From Pectobacterium sp. CFBP8739 (GTDB lineage: Bacteria; Pseudomonadota; Gammaproteobacteria; Enterobacterales; Enterobacteriaceae), in assembly GCF_013449375.1 (NCBI RefSeq), contig NZ_JACDRR010000011.1, positions 1-64,000 of the forward strand: DNA of 64,000 nucleotides. The letters run 5' to 3'. The notes below the pieces were generated by a model, which saw only the letters and a program-made list of their open reading frames with translations, had not been told where the DNA came from and ran no database searches. The position numbers and the translations under genes are program-made. Positions 63,547-64,000 of this stretch are shown here, in pieces; position 1 is the first letter of the stretch; every line of letters begins with the position of its first letter.

Positions 63547-64000
63547 ATGCGGATTACATCATTTTTTACTGTTCTGCTGACGTTATTGACGCTGAATATT
63601 GCTCCTGTGTCGGCAGAGAGAATTCGCGATCTGGTAAACATTCAGGGCGTGCGTGGTAATGCGTTGATTGGTTACGGGTTAGTTGTGGGTCTAGATGGTT
63701 CTGGTGACCAGACTATGCAGACGCCATTTACGACGCAAAGTTTAACGAACATGCTTTCCCAGTTAGGGATTACTGTGCCCGCTGGAACCAACATGCAGTT
63801 GAAAAACGTTGCTGCGGTAATGGTTACGGCGGAGCTCCCGCCTTTCGGTAGAGCGGGTCAGAATATTGATGTTGTTGTGTCTTCACTTGGTAACGCGAAG
63901 AGTCTGCGCGGTGGGACACTGTTAATGACCCCATTAAAAGGAGTCGACAATCAGGTCTATGCTCTCGCGCAAGGTAACGTTCTGGTTGGTGGTGCCGGCG
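63547..64000 (+). CDS. flgI: Flagellar P-ring protein FlgI (cut by window end)
   Basis: First ~151 residues of FlgI; the frame is open to the window edge. Signal peptide [23 protein letters not shown], then the conserved [20 protein letters not shown] and GLDGSGDQT. It forms the P-ring in the peptidoglycan, helped by FlgA. AAGAGG precedes the ATG, 16 bp after flgH. Confidence 0.96.
   Translation, partial: MRITSFFTVLLTLLTLNIAPVSAERIRDLVNIQGVRGNALIGYGLVVGLDGSGDQTMQTPFTTQSLTNMLSQLGITVPAGTNMQLKNVAAVMVTAELPPFGRAGQNIDVVVSSLGNAKSLRGGTLLMTPLKGVDNQVYALAQGNVLVGGAG

Overview
The window looks like chromosomal DNA of a plant-associated soft-rot enterobacterium, most likely Pectobacterium. The evidence is an enterobacterial flhDC-mot-che-flh-flg flagellar cluster, a DsrB homologue, and a globin-coupled diguanylate cyclase of the type known from Pectobacterium. 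The assignment rests on protein similarity recalled from memory, not on a search.

Positions 1 to about 33,374 form a mobile genomic island. Its left end carries a complete P4-type integrase (157-1416). Its right end carries the 3' end of a tRNA gene plus a tRNA-like terminator (33353-33413). Matching 12-bp-phased repeats (GGGTACA type) lie at both ends and look like integrase arm sites. Cargo, left to right: the phosphorothioate-dependent restriction genes dptFGH; an AT-rich insert encoding a large DGQHR-motif protein, a protein with a HEPN-like RNKLYLTH motif and a PIN_8-type nuclease; the convergent modification operon dndBCDE, with no dndA; a LuxR-type regulator with an orphan flagellin of unusual central domain; a P4/CP4-like block (DUF3987/YfjI, AlpA, YagK/YfjJ, YfjP-type GTPase); a WYL regulator heading small envelope-protein genes; a RadC/CbeA/CbtA/DUF4942 block; and vapBC beside the right end.

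A second P4-type integrase (33577-34848) follows the right end. Its last ~30 residues are replaced by unrelated sequence, so it looks like the remnant of an older tandem insertion at the same tRNA site. Positions 34833-40772 hold small genes, the globin-coupled diguanylate cyclase, dsrB, a methyl-accepting chemotaxis protein and an EamA transporter.

Positions 41576-64000 are the flagellar regulon: flhDC (master regulator, with a perfect CRP site upstream), motAB, cheA, cheW, a Tsr-like receptor, cheRBYZ, flhBAE, flgNMA on the minus strand, and flgBCDEFGH plus the start of flgI. Good sigma-28 promoter matches lie before motA, the Tsr-like receptor gene, flgM and the minus-strand receptor gene. 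A strong terminator separates flgG from flgH.

Dnd places sulfur on DNA and Dpt attacks unmodified DNA, so the island is primarily a defence island. The DGQHR/HEPN/PIN insert is the best candidate for an undescribed accessory defence or regulatory module. The island flagellin is the second candidate.
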